NCBI GenBank assembly: GCA_963989385.1
Contig: OZ022502.1
Coordinates: 7,904,501-7,968,500 of the forward strand
Direction: 5' to 3'
Length of the DNA stretch: 64,000 nucleotides
From: Ctena decussata
Taxonomy: Eukaryota; Mollusca; Bivalvia; Lucinida; Lucinidae
The position numbers and the translations under genes were made by a program. The first letter of the stretch is position 1; each line of letters begins with the position of its first letter. Positions 31,974 to 43,135 of this stretch are shown piece by piece. The notes under the pieces are model-generated. The model saw only the letters and a program-made list of their open reading frames with translations. It ran no database searches and was not told the DNA's origin.

Positions 31974-34260
31974 GTTGTATCTCATCTGTCAAGGTGAGCT
32001 TATAGTATAGCCTTGGTCCGTAGTCCGTCGTCGTCTTCCACACTTTAAAACATACCTCCTAAACCATCAGCCCAATCTTGATCAAATTTTATGTGTGGCA
32101 TTGTTGGGGTGGGGGATTGACTGCATAAGGTTAAAGGCCAGATCAGATCGGAACTCTGGTTGCCATGGCAACATAAAGCTCCCATAGACTTATAATGTGA
32201 AAAACTTATATAATCTTTTTCTCTGAAACCTTGACGCCCAGAGCTTATATATTTAGTGTTTAGGAATGTTTTTGGTCCCCTACATCACTCCTGCCAATCC
32301 ATCCCCAGGGGTCCAAACTGGCCCCACCCTAGGGGCCCACTGCTTTATAAATGGCTATATAGCTAAAGAACCTTCAAACATTTTCCACTATGTAACCATG
32401 AGATCCAGAGCTTACATATTTAATATGTAGCAAGGGTAAGTGGTCACGTACAGAAATCCTGCCAAACATGCCTCTGGGATCTAAATTTGCCACCCCCAGG
32501 GGTCATTAGTTCCACAGAGTTATGACGAGAAAAACTTAAAAAAATCTTCTTTTTTGAGACCATGAGGCCCAGATCTGATACATTTAGCATATAGCCGTGT
32601 TAAGTGGTCCCCTACATAAATCCTGCCAACCATGCCCCTGGGGTCCAAACTGGCCCCATCCCAGGGAGGTTATTTGTTTATATAGGGCTATATAGCTAAA
32701 GAACCTTCAAAAAGTGTCCTCTCTGAAACCATGATTGATTGATTTGTAGCTTTACGTCCACGGTAAACAGCTATGGTCATGTCGAGATGGTCAGTTAACC
32801 TTACCACACTATTCCTGGGCAGGCTTAGACCTCCTAAGCGGTTAACCAGTACTTAGTTCACATACTTTCGCCAGTAACTGACAACTGCCCTTCTTGAATC
32901 TGCGGAAGGAGAAACGAAAGTATGTGGCCAGACCGGGTATCGAACCCAGGACTTATGAGCCAGGTGCCCTACCGATAGCACTACGCGACCCGGCCTGAAA
33001 CCATGAGGCCCAGAGCTGACATATTTAGTATGTAGCAATGGTTAGGGGTCACCTACATAAATCCTGCCAACCATGCCCCTAGGGTCCAAATTGGCCACGC
33101 CCCAGGGGCATTGGCTCCCATAGTCTTATGAAGTGAAAATTTAAAAAAAATCTTCTCTGAAACCATGAGGCCAAGAGCTTAAACACTTAGTATGTAGCAA
33201 TGTATAGTGGTCCCTGCATAAATCCTGTCAACCATGCCCATGTGGTCCAAACTGGTCCCACCCCAGGGGTCATTTGTTAATATAGGGCTGTATTGCTGAG
33301 AACCTTCAAACATCTTTTCTCCGAAACCATGAGGCCCAGAGCTTACATATTTAGTATGTAGCAATGGTTAGGGGTCACCTACATATATCCTGCCAACCAT
33401 GCCCCTAGGGTCCAAATTGGCCACGCCCCAGGGGCATTAGCTCCCATAGTCTTATGAAGTGAAAAACTTAAAAAAAATCTTCTCTGAAACCATGAGGCCA
33501 AGAGCTTAAACATTTAGTATGTAACAATGTTTAGTGGTCCCCTGCATAAATCTGGTCAACCATGCCCATGTGGTCCAAACTGGCCCCACCCCTGGGGTCA
33601 TTTGTTAATATAGGGCTGTATTGCTGAGAACCTTCAAACATCTTTTCTCCGAAACCATGAGGCCCAGAGCTTACATATTATTTAGTATGTAGCAATGGTT
33701 AGCAATGGTTAGTGGTCACGTACATAAATCCTGCCAACCATGCGCCTGGGATCTGAATTCCAAATTGCCTCCTCCACCCCCCCACCCCCATCCCCCGGTA
33801 TCAATCATTGGCTTCCATAGACTTATACTAGGAAATACTTAAAATATCTTCTTCTCTGAAACCATGAGGACCAGAGCTTATATATTTATTTAGTATGTAG
33901 CAATGTTTAGAGTCCCATAACTCCTGCCAACCAAGCCCCTTGGGCTCAAACAGGCCCCACCCCAGGGGGTCATTTGTTTATATAGAGCTATATCGCTAAA
34001 GAACCTTCAAAACTCTTCTTCTCTGATACCATGAGGCCCAGAACTCACATATTTAGTATTTAGCAATGTTTAGTTGTCACGTACACAAATCCTGCCAAGC
34101 ATGCCTTGGGTCCAAATTGGCCATGCCCCAGGGGTCATTAGCTCCCATAGACTTATAATGGGAAAAAATCTTATAAATTCATCTTCCCTGAAACCATGAG
34201 GCCCAGACCTTACATATTTAGTACGTAGCAATGTTAAGTGGTCATAAATCCTGCCGCGGA
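31974..34260. repeat. Tandem array inside the 4.6-kb element
   Basis: Units of about 160 bp in roughly 325-bp dimers share 'ctgaaaccatgaggcccaga', 'catatttagtatgtagcaat', 'cctgccaaccatgcccc' and 'ccaaattggcca'. The left edge, 'tctgtcaaggtgagcttata' + 'gtatag..ttggtcc', is the reverse complement of the right edge of the 16.4-21.1 kb array, although the units are unrelated. Confidence 0.75.
32735..32994 (-). mobile_element. tRNA-derived SINE with 12-bp target duplication
   Basis: The tRNA-like head is at the right end on the minus strand ('ggccgggtcgcgtagtgcta', B box in 'tgggttcgatacc'). The body matches the 49147 copy. The direct repeat CTGAAACCATGA at 32723-32734 and 32995-33006 is array sequence, so it is the target duplication. 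Confidence 0.85.
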
Positions 34261-35342
34261 GATTTACAAAGGGTGCTTATTGTAGATAAGCATTTTTGTA
34301 ATGCTCCATAAGTTGAGTTTTATTGCAGGTCTAATTTTTAAGGGATATGTAGTAAATTTACCTGTACTGACTTTATATTGATTTTAGTCGTCAGTTGAAA
34401 TTTAGCAACCGAAAAGAGGGGAAGTGTATTTCATGATTACCCACCACCCACCCCTTGCACCGAGCAGCATTGCATATGTGTGTTATTGAAATTTAAGAGA
34501 TTGTCTAATTTGCTTATGATATGTGTGTAAATGAAGTAGTGGCGCTTTGTATGCCCACCTTTTCGGTTGATGTAGGTTGAGAAATCAAAATGTGTTTGGT
34601 CTAACTTTATTCTAATCATGTAAATATTTATATATTGATTTTGTCATTGTTTTCTTACTTCAATATCGTCATTTATGATATAAATGACATTTCCACGAGA
34701 AACGTGTCTTTTGTCATGTGCTACCTCAAACGAGCTCGGCCCTTTCATGTCATTATGCATCGGATGCATTACAAAGACTGTTCATAAGTATGTTGCACTG
34801 TTTGTGTTATTGTGCATGTAGTATTCTGCTCTTTGTGCCTTAGTTTCGGGCTTCTCGTGCCTTCAGAGATCAGTATTCTAAATTGAAGCATGTTTATGCT
34901 AAGCTAAGTCATAAGTATGACATATTTCTTGCTGCAGTTCAGTTACTGACCTTCAAAAATTCACTTCAGATTTTAAGGCAGAATAAAGTGGGTGGGGTAT
35001 TTATACTTTATTAAGACCTAGATGGCTTTACATTCAACAACAAAATGTGTCAAATTCAATCTTAAGCTTCTAGATTCAATTCTGACAGAGGCAGAATAGG
35101 TTCTTAGAAATAAAACTCTTAGCAATAATGTTATGTCATATAAAACATTACAAATAATTGGTATATTTTACACGCAAACAGGCGCATGTAAAATGCAGAA
35201 AAAAACATATTTTGCATTATCCGATTTTATCCTACTTTTGATATGTCATATGTGAAAGTTAGTCCTCAACAAAAATGCAAAAAAAGCTTTTGTTGCAATT
35301 TGTTTTGGGTTTAGGGAAAAAATCGCCAGTTTGCCTGGACTA

Positions 35343-36460
35343 TCAAGCTGCAAATCAATTAAATTCCGATCTTAATAAAATACCCCAATGGGCAAAACAA
35401 TGGCTTGTTACATTTAACCCGTCAAAATCAGAGTCTGTCATTTTCTCAAGGAAACGTAATAAACCAAACCATCCTAATGTTGTAATGGACCAACAAGCTA
35501 TTCAAGAAGTTAATTTGCATAAACATTTAGGTGTAGTATTCTCTAGTGACTGTACATGGCATGATCATTTAGATTATATTCAATCAAAAGCATGGACTCG
35601 CATAAATGTTATGAGAAAACTAAAATTTAAACTCGATAGGAAATCTCTTCAAATAATATATTTTACTTTTATTCGCCCTATCCTCGAGTATGCCGATGTC
35701 GTATGGAACAATTGTACCCAGTATGAGATAAATGAACTTGAAAAAAATCCAATATGAAGCAGCCCGTATCGTAACAGGAGCTACCAAATTGGTTTCGATA
35801 AATTCTCTTACTCATGAGACTGGTTGGGAAACTCTTTTAAATCGCAGGAAAAAGCATAAACTTCTATTATTTTATAAAATGCAAAATAGTCTATCTCCTA
35901 ATTACTTGTCTTCTCTAGTTCCCCCAACTATTGGAAGCACCACTAATTATCCGTTACGGAACTCTTCAGATTTACTTACTGTTCATGCAAGCTCTCAGCT
36001 TTATTACAAATCTTTTTTACCGTCTGTAATAAGGGAATGGAACGAACTTCCAGAAGATGTACGTAATTTACCGAGCATAGCTGCCTTTAAGCACGAGTTA
36101 AATTCTAATATTGTGAAAATACCCTCCTTTTATTTTGACGGTATGAGACTAGGCCAGATTTATCACGCACGTTTAAGAACAACTTGTAGCTCTCTCAATC
36201 AACATCTATTTTCTAAAAATATTATAGACAGTTCGTTGTGTGTATGTCAAGTAGTTGAGGATACTAATCATTTTCTGTTCAACTGTGAACGCTTTCATGA
36301 TCTCAGACAAGAACTCCTTAGCAAAATCACTCCTATTTGTCAGCCTACTCTAAATGCACTTCTTTTTGGTAATGAACAACTGACTGATATTGAAAACCGA
36401 CACATATTCTTAGCTGTTCAAGAGTTTTTGATAAAATCTAAACGGTTTGAAATTGCATAA
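35343..36460 (+). pseudogene. LINE reverse transcriptase, thumb and C-terminal part
   Basis: Resumes with a Q-A-A-N-Q-L-N-S-D-L stretch. Then I-P-Q-W-A-K-Q-W-L-V-T-F-N and H-L-G-V-V-F are typical of post-palm LINE sequence. A seven-A run at 35740-35747 shifts the frame by one base. The second frame continues to a C-terminal C-x-C-x7-H-x4-C knuckle (C-V-C-Q-V-V-E-D-T-N-H-F-L-F-N-C) and stops at 36460. Confidence 0.8.
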
Positions 36461-37735
36461 TGCGAGAGCACATAAATAACTTAAATAAACCACATGTAAT
36501 AATCATTCTCATAAATATCTGCTGACGTTTTTTTGTTTTTTGTTTTTTTCACTGCCATATATGGTTGCATACAAGCATACAAATATGCATGACATATTGA
36601 GACTCCGTAATTTTGGTTAAAAGACATCCAAAACTTTTCTTGGTGACTATTTATTGTTTATCTTTACAGGCACAGCAGAATGACTTATTGCAATTTATTT
36701 TCCATTCCCCGTGGAGCTTCAACATACCAGAAACAACAACTTACCTTTTTTGTTTAGAATGTTTTAGTACAAAGAGTTGAAATTCATTAGTATGTCTATT
36801 CTATTTTCTTCTTTCGGAAATACCTTCATTTCGACATTAGTCTACTGAGTTTTTTAACTTTATACTTATTGGATTACTGTTTGATAAATCATTTACAGAC
36901 TTTAACTTTGGATATAGTATACTTCAAATCACTTGTTATTTAGAAAATTGTATACAGTAACAGTGGGATACAGATTACATAAGTCGTAGACTTTCTTCTG
37001 AATCCCTTTCAAGCTACTGTATAGAGTTATTGTTCTTGTGAGATTGTATTGTTCATATTTGCTCAGTATGTTGAATAAAATATTGTTTACACTAAATATC
37101 CTATATTAAAGATTATATGATTTGCAGAAATGAAAGTGCATCCATGTGCCAGAGACATGAATTTTAATGGAAAATGTGTAAAAAAGTATGTATAAATACA
37201 AAAGTTTGTTTTTTAAGGAAAACAAAACGATATTTTTTTTCTTATCCAAATGTTTTATATCCCTTTGGGTTATTCAGCTGGTAAAATGAAATGAATGCCC
37301 CACCAATATTTTCATTCAGTATCCGTCTACCTTAAAGAGACAAAGTCTGCAATTATGACTATTTTCTGATTTTTTTTTCTATCTTTTCAAATAATTTGTA
37401 TAAGTAGACTGAAGTATGCTTCCACCATAAATCTGTACATTACAACCAAAAACGGCACAGAAAAGTGGATAATCTGTATAAAAACAGGTCTTTTTCGCCT
37501 AGCTGATAATTGTTTACGTCCCTCCAGAAATTCTAGACAGTTGATTGTTAACCTATATGTTGTTGTTTTGATAGTGATAATTTGATAAGATCTAGGAGTC
37601 TGGTGAAATTTATATCCCATGCTTAGCTATATTATTGTATTCTTGAAACTTAAAAACTACTGGAACAGAAATCAGTAGTTTCAATTCAAAGGGAGATAAT
37701 CTGACAATCTGAAGAATTTATATCTTGCATGTAAA
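36461..37735. other. Probable LINE 3' UTR, then no feature
   Basis: AT-rich. A candidate poly(A) signal AATAAA at about 37073 could end the LINE. Nothing else recognised. Confidence 0.35.
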
Positions 37736-37739
37736 AGGA

Positions 37740-37925
37740 GACCCGGTAGCTCAGTATGTAAAGCGCTGGCCTGTTGATCTAGCGGTCAAGGGTTCGAGTC
37801 CCGCTTTAAGCGGAATCATTTCAATCGTAAGCGGGGTTCCATTGCACACAACCGTTCATTGTCACCCACCCATTGTCCTGATATGACTGAAATACTGTTA
37901 AAAAGGACGTAAAATCGCAAGTCAT
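37740..37925 (+). mobile_element. tRNA-derived SINE, plus strand
   Basis: A box 'gtagctcagtatgtaaagcg' and B box 'gggttcgagtccc' in correct spacing, but the arms do not fold into an intact tRNA. The tail 'tgatatgactgaaatactgt' + 'taaaaaggacgtaaaa' is typical of mollusc SINE ends. Confidence 0.7.
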
Positions 37926-38159
37926 CCCTCCATCGCATGTAAAGCCTGAGTACAAGATATTGGACATTCAAGTCTTATTCAAGATTCCTGCATTGTGGAC
38001 TACTGCGAAATAAAGAATTTACTTCTGTGCACGCGCAGCAATGAGGTGCAGTTTGTTACTTAGTGTCTTCCCAAACATACATGAGGATCAGTTAACTCAA
38101 TATACACAGGGTTTCTTGAACATATAGCCAACAGATGGTATCGTTACTTTATTAACCGG

Positions 38160-38277
38160 GTGTATATGTATGCACGGAGAAGCAAAGACTCTGGTAAGAG
38201 TGCAAGATGCAGCCTGATCTAAACCTTTGCTGTTCGCATTTCCCATAAGCATCCTGTTGCGTGTCACGGCTCATATA
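38160..38277. mobile_element. TGAGCC MITE, right-half fragment
   Basis: 'aagcaaagactctggtaaga', 'cagcctgatctaaacc' and the terminal 'gcgtgtcacggctca' match the family's right half. Confidence 0.55.
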
Positions 38278-38279
38278 AC

Positions 38280-39140
38280 AGCGCCTAGCACAGGTCGAAG
38301 CTAAAGCAAGCTAAATTGAGACGTTTATTGATGAAGTTGCAAAAGTCTAACTCATGTCAGGAACTCAGAACGTGATCAGTAGTCTGCACCCGTATATATG
38401 AGAGGCAGTCAAAATCACTGAGACAGACGTAGACATAGATACATGTTCGTTATTTGGAAACCATTATGTTTTTGCCTGCCCACTATAAAGATGCAGACAC
38501 TTGTAACAGGGAACTCGCAACACGTATAAATGGATTCTCGGCTTAAGAAATACTTCGTCAACTAAAAGTTGAAGATTTCCGGAAATAAACATGTTCACAT
38601 TATTCATTTCTTTCCTTTCAACGAGTCCAAAAGAAAAACGGTGCCCGTTTTATACCGTAGTCTTTCGGAAACACTGAGCCGTATTACTCCGCTGCCACAC
38701 CCGTGTTATCCCGCAGCGCCCATTGAGGTATATTCGCAATTTATGTTTGATTCTGGTCGGTTCAGCGTATGAATTCTAACTAGCTGAAGATGCTGATGCA
38801 TGAATAACATGCAAAAAATAGAATTGTCTAGAATATTGCCTCAAAAGAGATGTTTGAAGGTAAAGTGGTGAGCTTGACTTTGTGGTAGCATATTTAAAAG
38901 AATAATGAAAGTTTTGCCAAATAAACCATTGATAGCTCATGAAAGATATATAGGTTGAAATTAACAAGTGTTAGATTAAACTTACATTTTAATTTGTCGG
39001 TGAAATCTAACATTTTCTGAAAAGTCACCTGTAAACAATCGCTGTGCTACGCAGTGTTTCTCCGTGCTATACGATTTACGAGTACACTGGTCCGTGCTAT
39101 ACGCGTTTCTGTAGCCAGTCTGTACGGGTTGAGTTTCGCA
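38280..39140. other. No feature recognised
   Basis: No convincing reading frame or repeat. The frame at 38569-38772 has no recognisable motif. Confidence 0.4.
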
Positions 39141-40257
39141 ATGATTAAGGGTTCATCACAATGTGAAGTGGGTGGGGTAGGTTGAAAAATGTGAGTTACA
39201 TTTTTTTTTTAAAATACCTGGGTCTGTCACAAAGCTTTCAAGCCTTCAATGTTACATACCACCTGAACACCATTCTAGGGTATAGCATGTATAATAAAAG
39301 CAATTATGAAGAAAATTAGCATACTTGAGACTTGGCTATCCCAAGGACGCCCAAAGTCCATGTGGATGAAATTCTATCCAAAAATAATTACCCTGATAAA
39401 ATCTCCAAATACCCCTCTACAATGTCCCAGAATGAAATTGCATAGAAACAAATAACAAATACAAAAATCATTTCAACAGACACCCACTACCTGAAAAAAA
39501 ATCTGAAATATCCACCATGTTTTAGTCACAAAATAGTTCCAAAATAAAGGTATGGTGGACATTATAAGCAATAAAATAAATCTTGGGGAGATAAAGTAAG
39601 AGCATGCTTTGAGTAATATACTGTTTCCTGCACAACTGTTTTGGACAGCTATAAATATTATTCTCCTATCCATTCCCTCCATTCCTCCACGCTCTTCCCC
39701 TCCACAACACACACACATACATAAATTAGCAGTCAGTGAAGATGATTGAAGGTTAATACATGCAAATCAACCCAATTAAAAACAAAACAAGGCAAAAACA
39801 ATATGCCTCTTCAACTTTGAAGAAGAAAGAAAAAATATTGTATTTTTGAAATTTTCTTCTTCCTCACTGGTATTGACTTTGTTCCAAAAAATGGAACAAA
39901 GGGCTTTAAAGTGCCGAAATTTGAGGGTCTCTGAAAATGATAATCCACTCAAACAAAATATGTTGGAAAAGCCAGTAACTGAGTAAGCTTATAAGTACAT
40001 TGTAAATCAACATGCATGCCCCAACTAAGACAGTATTCAACGACATACATTTTAGAGGCAGCTCACCTACAAAATTGAAGAATTTTCATGGATACAGTTG
40101 ATAACAGTTCATTATGAAGACTTGATTTTGGCCTTCAAATTCTGTAACCATCAAAAAATGTGGATGTGTAAAATTAATTCAGGGCTCCAGATAAGGTGTG
40201 TTTTTTTTGATAATTCTCAGATGCTTTTTCTTATTTCTTAACAAAAAAATATGTTGT

Positions 40258-40306
40258 GACCCCTCATTAGAACTGTCTCAGTGAGATGGTTCTAATGAGG
40301 GGTCAG
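40258..40306. repeat. Hairpin TGACCCCTCATTAGAAC
   Basis: A perfect 17-bp stem ('tgacccctcattagaac' with 'gttctaatgaggggtca') around 'tgtctcagtgagatg', whose own 'ctcagtgag' is palindromic. Confidence 0.7.
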
Positions 40307-41221
40307 AACTTATCTTTTATGCAGAAGTATCAGAAATTATCTTTAAATTATCCCTGTAACCTCCTCTTATCTGGATCACTGTGCAAAATCTAATGTAAGT
40401 CAAATACTTTGTACCTATAGTACACAGTTACAATATTTTTCTTCCAAAAAATTAACTTCACAAAAACATCTTTATTTGTTATTTATTTTTTTCCATGAAG
40501 TTCACATGAAATGGACTGAAATCAAGTATAAAATGAATAATTCACTTGCAAGGAAATGAACGAATGGCTAATTTTAATTTAACCAACAGACAAATTTCTA
40601 GTGGCGGAAATGTAATAATAATTCCAGGGTTGACGGTATTTCCCCTGTCATGGCACTGTCATAAAAGAAAGCTGAATCAGAAAAGTTGACAAAAGTTTAG
40701 GCTGCTGACACTAATAATGCTGCCAGAAAAGTAATACTTATGTTTGGACTTATACTTATGTCTCACTTCTGATAGCCGCAGGTAAGACAATAAAATAGAA
40801 TCTGTCTGTAAGTCTCAGTTGAGCTTTCTCACTTTCTATAAGCGCTTCTGACTTTTCTGTCCTGTCCTGTTTGTTGTGGGTCATGTAGCCTGTGCGATAA
40901 CATTTAAAAGGATGGTTATGCCAGTGAATGTTCAAACTATTCTTGAACACGTTAATATTAAAGGCTGCCGAAACAACAATCTGGCAATGCGTTCCAAATG
41001 TCTACAATATGGTTTGAAAAACTGCTAGACCATATGATTGTGGAGTCTGGCACAAGACTTATGTAACAGGAATGGGAATGGCCTTTGGTTGCCTGATATG
41101 ATGATATTAAATGTGAAAAATTTAATTTATCACTGTCAACTTTTTTCTTTTCGATGCAAAATCTTCAAATGAAAGATGTGTCCTTGAACTGCTGCCCCGA
41201 AACATTGGTTTTATTGTGAAA

Positions 41222-41250
41222 AAAAACAACAACAACAACAACAACAAAAA
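41222..41250. repeat. (AAC)n microsatellite
   Basis: Six to seven CAA repeats in an A-rich context. Confidence 0.8.
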
Positions 41251-43135
41251 TACACAAACACAAGGGTGTCACTGACACATTCAGATTTTCTTATACAGTT
41301 CTCAGACCCAGAACCAGACCACGCCGTACTGGTGGGGTTCTGGATAACTGGTGGGGCTCAGAGGTACCAAAATGTGTGTGTGGGTAGGGGGGGGGGGAAT
41401 GGGGGCTTAGAAATATATGACATTATAAGGGATGAATTTGATGAGGTTTTTATGTCAATTTCGCCTTGAAATATATGTTGTGATATCTCATTAGAATCGC
41501 CAGGTGGCAGGGCTGAAGCCTCAAAGCCCACCACAAAAAAAAGGGACGAATCGTCCCGGAAGAAACGTCCCAGTACGAACTGGTTGTGGCACGAAACGTC
41601 CCGGAACAACCCCCTGGATCTGGGGCTGGTTCTGCATCTTCTTTTCCATAATTATTTTCAATGAATTTGCACTGATGTGTCCACAACACCAGTATACATT
41701 TATAAATTAGGACACAGCTAAGCCAAAATACACAGTCACTGCTGTGAGTTGTCCTTGAACCCACAACTTTATTTTCTATCTCATAAACATCTGGTCATTG
41801 TATGAATGTGCCACCCTACTCGTCAAAATTCTAAAGAGCTTGCCCAGCACGTGTTTTTTTTTTCACTTTCACGTAAACACGTGTCGTTGAAATGTGTAAA
41901 TTGTTTTAGAAGCTTTAAATACCTTTAATCAACGTAACACAATCACAGATTGTTTTCATCCGATGCAGAACAACTGTCTGTGTTTTTATTCAGCAATACT
42001 TTTCTTGATTTAGAGACTCTAACAGGAATTAGTAACAGCGCCTATGGCTAAAAATAGAATACTGATGATATAGTTTGACCTTCACATTGACTAAGAATAG
42101 AAAGAAACCCCTTTATTCAAAGCAGTTATCAGAAATATGTTCCCTTAGTTACCAGTGTAAACAAATAAAACATGAAAATACTATAATATGAAAACAAAGC
42201 AATTTCCTCAATGAATTTATAGCCTCTAACCTATAGTCTGTTTTACTCAATTCCAGTCTGTCGGTTTCTTCATGCATTTTTTTTAGTTATTTCCATCATG
42301 TGTTACGTTTGAAACAGACTATACATGTTACTACTAGGTTGTGACCCCACCTTCCATTCATAAAATCAGCTGCAAAACAGTCAGAAAACAAGTGCACTGC
42401 GCTTCTTTGCGCCAGCCTGAATTGTTCAGAATCTTTAGGAAATGCTTTCAATACAGAAAATTGCACATGGCAGTGACCTTGGAATGCATTGGAACTTATC
42501 ATGACAAAATTTAAACTTTCAAACTCGCAGAATTCAAGCGTAATATTTATCTGGCACTTACCTGCAGATATTCCCGCTAGATATAAAATACTCTAAATCA
42601 GAAAATCCATTAAAAAATCATGCAAAACGAGATATTTAGCTGCACTTCCGGTTCGCATTGTTTATTTCATTTTTTCTTTGTGACCTCTGTGACCGAAAGA
42701 GCGCCTCTAGCGGAAATTAGAAGTTACTACTTGATTAACGCTTTCTTCAGAATATATTGGCGAAAAATTAAGTTTCCATCGCTTGTTTAGTTTTTTTATG
42801 TTTGGACCGGAAAGGCCTAACAACTCATCTTGAAAAAGGTGCGACATAAAATAAGTACCCACCTTATTTCATTATTTATAACACAGACTGCTTTGCTTGA
42901 AAATACGGAATAATCCATGGATAAGCGCTGTAGTAATTAACTATATTTAGTAGCGTTTAATACCTTTTTAATCATCGGAATTGTTTCTCGAAGAGTTACT
43001 CAGGATAGCAAGATTAGTCTCCCGTGCAGCATTCTAAAAACCCAGATTGCAAATCAAAAGCCGGGACCCGATTCCGGTACCGATTCCGGTACCACAGTTC
43101 CATTAGTAAATCTAAGCGGAAAATCACCCAGTGTT

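Larger units (their letters stand above)
30745..35342. mobile_element. 4.6-kb long-TIR element inserted in the LINE
   Basis: Ends are TAGTCCAG and CTGGACTA. Inverted repeats extend about 140 bp (30745-30890 and 35195-35342), sharing 'aaacaaattgcaacaaaag' and 'aaaagtaggacaaaatcgga'. Flanked by TCA on both sides (or AT, depending on alignment). The LINE frame resumes in phase when the element is removed. No transposase is present, so it is a non-autonomous DNA transposon. It contains a SINE (31262-31505) and a tandem array (31974-34260). Confidence 0.8.
28505..36460 (+). mobile_element. Decayed CR1/L2-like LINE, split by an inserted element
   Basis: Order: 2A-like motif, apurinic endonuclease, linker, reverse transcriptase, C-terminal zinc knuckle. 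The frame is broken by a stop at 29081, stops and frameshifts at 29576-29710, a 4.6-kb insertion at 30745-35342, and a one-base A insertion at about 35745. The endonuclease and RT style (ICLTETWLD, GDFN, FADD) is that of the Jockey/CR1/L2 group. The 5' end may lie a little upstream of 28505. The 3' UTR probably continues to a poly(A)-like signal at about 37073. This is a dead copy. Confidence 0.85.
39230..43130. other. No gene recognised
   Basis: Mostly AT-rich. A hairpin lies at 40258-40306. An AAC microsatellite lies at 41222-41250. A small block at 41540-41605 repeats 'acgaa.cgtcccgg' three times. Open frames at 41266-41764 on both strands are overlapping and lack motifs. Confidence 0.4.

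Noticed and set aside
34976..35006. 'aaagtgggtggggta' as a third copy of the TTAA-element end
   Set aside because: Only 13-14 bases match and there is no TTAA or GGGTTCATCACA beside it.
35732..36460. Independent gene of 242 codons
   Set aside because: It is the frameshifted C-terminal continuation of the LINE reverse transcriptase.
37740..37812. Functional tRNA gene
   Set aside because: A and B boxes are present but the acceptor and anticodon stems do not pair; the SINE-type tail follows.
41266..41764. Overlapping open frames on both strands around 41.5 kb
   Set aside because: No motif, low-complexity sequence and mutual shadows; no splice-site support.
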